Shown: positions 23,694-25,321 of the stretch, in pieces
Numbering within the stretch: position 1 is the stretch's first letter
How the letters are laid out: each line of letters begins with the position of its first letter
Origin: CAVLDP01 sp963661945
Lineage (GTDB): Bacteria; Bacillota; Clostridia; Lachnospirales; Lachnospiraceae
NCBI GenBank assembly: GCA_963661945.1
Contig: CAVLDP010000025.1
Location: forward strand, 1 to 25,321
Reading direction: 5' to 3'
DNA: 25,321 bases
Notes under the pieces: generated by a model
Told to the model about the DNA's origin: nothing
The model's database searches: none
The model's input: the letters and a program-made list of their open reading frames with translations, nothing else
Translations under genes and position numbers: made by a program

Positions 23694-25094
23694 ATGAAAA
23701 GAGGCGAAATTGTAACAGGTAGAGTGACGAAGCTGGAATTTCCGAATCGTGGCCTGCTTACACTTGAAAATGGAGAATGCGTTCGAACGAAGAATGTTAT
23801 TCCTGGGCAGATTGTTTCATGCCGCATCAAGAAGAATAAGGCACATAATGCGGAGGGAATGCTTCTAGATATTATAGAGAAGTCGAATCTCGAGACGGAA
23901 GAAAATGTTTGTCCGCATTTCGGTACCTGCGGAGGATGCAGCTATCAATCGCTTCCTTATGAAGAGCAGTTGCAATTAAAAAGACAGATGATGGAAGATC
24001 TATTTCGTCCGGTGCTTGGAGATGAGGTCTTATCTTCTGTCTTTGAGGGAGTAACTGAAAGTCCGCTTACCTATGAATATCGAAATAAGATGGAATTTTC
24101 TTTTGGCGATGAATTTAAGGACGGACCGCTGGCTCTTGGCATGCATAAGAAGAATAGCTTCTACGATATAGTAACGGTTAATGAGTGCCGGATTATCGAT
24201 GAGGATATGCGACTGATTCTAAGGGAGACATTATCCTTCTTTCAGATGCATAATATTTCCTATTATCACAAGGTTACACACCAGGGAATCCTGCGCCATC
24301 TGCTTGTACGTAAGGCCAAGAAGACAGGAGAGATACTAGTTGATCTGGTTACGACATCAGAACCTCTTAATAGAGAGATTTATGATGAGTTCGCTCAGCA
24401 TCTTAAGTCATTGTCCTTTGATGGAAAGCTGGTTGGCGTTCTTCATACGGTAAATGATAGACAGGCAGATATGATAGAAGACCAAGGAACAGAGATTCTA
24501 TACGGCCAGGATTATTTCTATGAAGAGTTGCTTGGAATGAAATTCAAGATAACTCCATTTTCCTTCTTCCAGACCAATTCTCTCGGAGCTGAGGTTCTGT
24601 ATGATACTGCACGAGAATTCATTAGAGATTCCTCAGAAGAGGGACTTCGGGCATTAAATGGTAAGACGCTCTATGATCTGTATTCGGGAACCGGTACGAT
24701 AGCGCAGATTATGTCGCCGGTTGCTGGCCAAGTAGTTGGCGTTGAAATTGTAGAAGAAGCAGTGGAAGCCGCCAAGAAGAATGCTGCCATCAATTCAATT
24801 ACGAATTGTAGCTTCCTGGCTGGAGATGTACTGAAGACTCTCGATGAGATTGAAGTAAAACCTGATTACATCATCCTTGATCCACCAAGAGATGGAATTC
24901 ATCCAAAGGCTCTCGAGAAGATTATCGGCTATGGTGTGGAATCCATGGTGTATATCTCCTGTAAGCCATCCAGCCTGGCAAGAGATTTGGAAATCTTCCT
25001 TGCGAGAGGATATGAAGTGAAGAGACTTCGCTGCGTAGATATGTTTCCGGGGACGTATCATGTTGAGACAGTAGTATTGATGTCAAGGAAATAA
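23694..25094 (+). CDS. rlmD: 23S rRNA (uracil-5-)-methyltransferase, RlmD/RumA family
   Basis: A 466-residue SAM-dependent enzyme that makes 5-methyluridine in 23S rRNA (U1939; some Firmicutes versions, RlmCD, also modify U747). An N-terminal TRAM domain covers residues 1-60. Iron-sulfur cluster ligands are C73, C79, C82 and C165 (motif CPHFGTCGGC). The methyltransferase domain shows SFFQTNSLGAEVLYD, YDLYSGTGTIAQIM and LDPPRDGIH. The catalytic cysteine is C423 in YISCKPSSLARDL, where K replaces the more usual N or D. GGAGAAGAG precedes the ATG. It could also be a tRNA-type TrmFO-independent homologue, but the cluster and TRAM domain favour rRNA. Confidence 0.93.
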   Translation: MKRGEIVTGRVTKLEFPNRGLLTLENGECVRTKNVIPGQIVSCRIKKNKAHNAEGMLLDIIEKSNLETEENVCPHFGTCGGCSYQSLPYEEQLQLKRQMMEDLFRPVLGDEVLSSVFEGVTESPLTYEYRNKMEFSFGDEFKDGPLALGMHKKNSFYDIVTVNECRIIDEDMRLILRETLSFFQMHNISYYHKVTHQGILRHLLVRKAKKTGEILVDLVTTSEPLNREIYDEFAQHLKSLSFDGKLVGVLHTVNDRQADMIEDQGTEILYGQDYFYEELLGMKFKITPFSFFQTNSLGAEVLYDTAREFIRDSSEEGLRALNGKTLYDLYSGTGTIAQIMSPVAGQVVGVEIVEEAVEAAKKNAAINSITNCSFLAGDVLKTLDEIEVKPDYIILDPPRDGIHPKALEKIIGYGVESMVYISCKPSSLARDLEIFLARGYEVKRLRCVDMFPGTYHVETVVLMSRK

Positions 25095-25121
25095 AATCAA
25101 GTGCCAGAAAGCGGCGTATTT

Positions 25122-25180
25122 CCGGGCTTTTTCGGAGGTTGGGATTAGCAGCCTGACTTCTGAAAAAGCTCGGCTTTCTT
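25122..25180 (+). terminator. 22-bp hairpin after rlmD, terminator or attenuator
   Basis: Arms at 25122-25143 and 25152-25173 pair over 22 positions (five G-U pairs) around loop ATTAGCAG, followed by CTTTCTT. A nested short hairpin AAAGC-TCG-GCTTT (25165-25177) shares the 3' arm and would be a more compact terminator. It begins 27 bases after the rlmD stop. The T tract is weak, so terminator function is likely but not certain. Confidence 0.55.
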
Positions 25181-25301
25181 ATATGGAAACATATCCACTG
25201 CAAAATGTGTGTCAGGTTGTAACCTCGGATTAGATGTCAGGATTTGAGACAGTGGAATGGATGTGAAGGAAAAATAGTTAATAAAGAGAGGTGCATATGC
25301 T

Positions 25302-25321
25302 ATGCCAGGTATACTCGTGGT
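25302..25321 (+). CDS. start of a gene running off the window (MPGILVV...)
   Basis: AGAGAGGTG (25285-25293) is placed correctly for an ATG at 25302 that begins MPGILVV. Only six complete codons and part of a seventh are present. The pattern could open a response regulator, but that is a guess. A second ATG at 25297 in another frame is too close to the ribosome binding site. The 200 bases before it hold the hairpin at 25122-25173, a direct repeat of TGTCAGG about 27 bases apart, and no clear promoter. Confidence 0.4.

Overview
The window looks like chromosomal DNA from an anaerobic, low-GC Clostridia, most probably a member of the Lachnospiraceae (Butyrivibrio-like). This is inferred from the family content (DUF4317, DUF1836, FchA next to FolD, a RACo-type ferredoxin-ATPase, AsnA, YerC), AT-rich sequence, strong GGAGG ribosome binding sites and consensus sigma-A promoters. 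No insertion sequence, phage gene, CRISPR array or integrase was seen; it reads as a core-genome segment with a few accessory insertions.

Layout. (1) 1-320: the 3' end of a 23S rRNA gene, closed by a strong terminator with no 5S gene behind it, then a small PAS protein whose only visible transcription source is the rRNA tail. (2) 804-979: a tRNA-Trp on the minus strand with a consensus promoter, sharing a perfect 15-bp bidirectional terminator with the PAS gene. (3) 1082-4776: a two-gene unit of a domain-permuted class III CoA-transferase and an Old Yellow Enzyme/2,4-dienoyl-CoA-reductase-like enoate reductase, suggesting reduction of an unknown unsaturated acid, possibly as its CoA thioester. 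(4) 4867-11707: a signalling and envelope block. A 7TM-GGDEF diguanylate cyclase plus a CheX-like phosphatase form one unit; glmM, a paralogous 7TM-GGDEF cyclase and a RACo-like protein form the next. (5) 11729-15850: DUF4317 (minus strand) diverges from an asnS-asnA-yerC asparagine operon, with facing promoters and symmetric repeats between them. (6) 16029-18736: a compact three-gene Tad/type II secretion-like module made of a 60-aa membrane protein resembling a leaderless Flp pilin, a TadA/VirB11-type ATPase and one membrane protein that appears to combine TadB-like and TadC-like halves. (7) 18801-20266: fchA-folD of one-carbon metabolism, overlapping by one base; this FolD lacks the cyclohydrolase lysine and glutamine, so the two proteins probably divide the job. 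(8) 20267-25094: DUF1836 regulator (minus strand), pcrA with a candidate LexA box, a small acidic-tailed membrane protein and rlmD, then a 22-bp hairpin and the first codons of a gene running off the end.

The observations most worth following are the minimal Tad-like module, the FolD/FchA division of labour, the two I-site-less diguanylate cyclases placed next to CheX, GlmM and RACo, and the CoA-transferase/enoate-reductase pair. All functional statements are from reading the sequence and recalling families; no database search was run.
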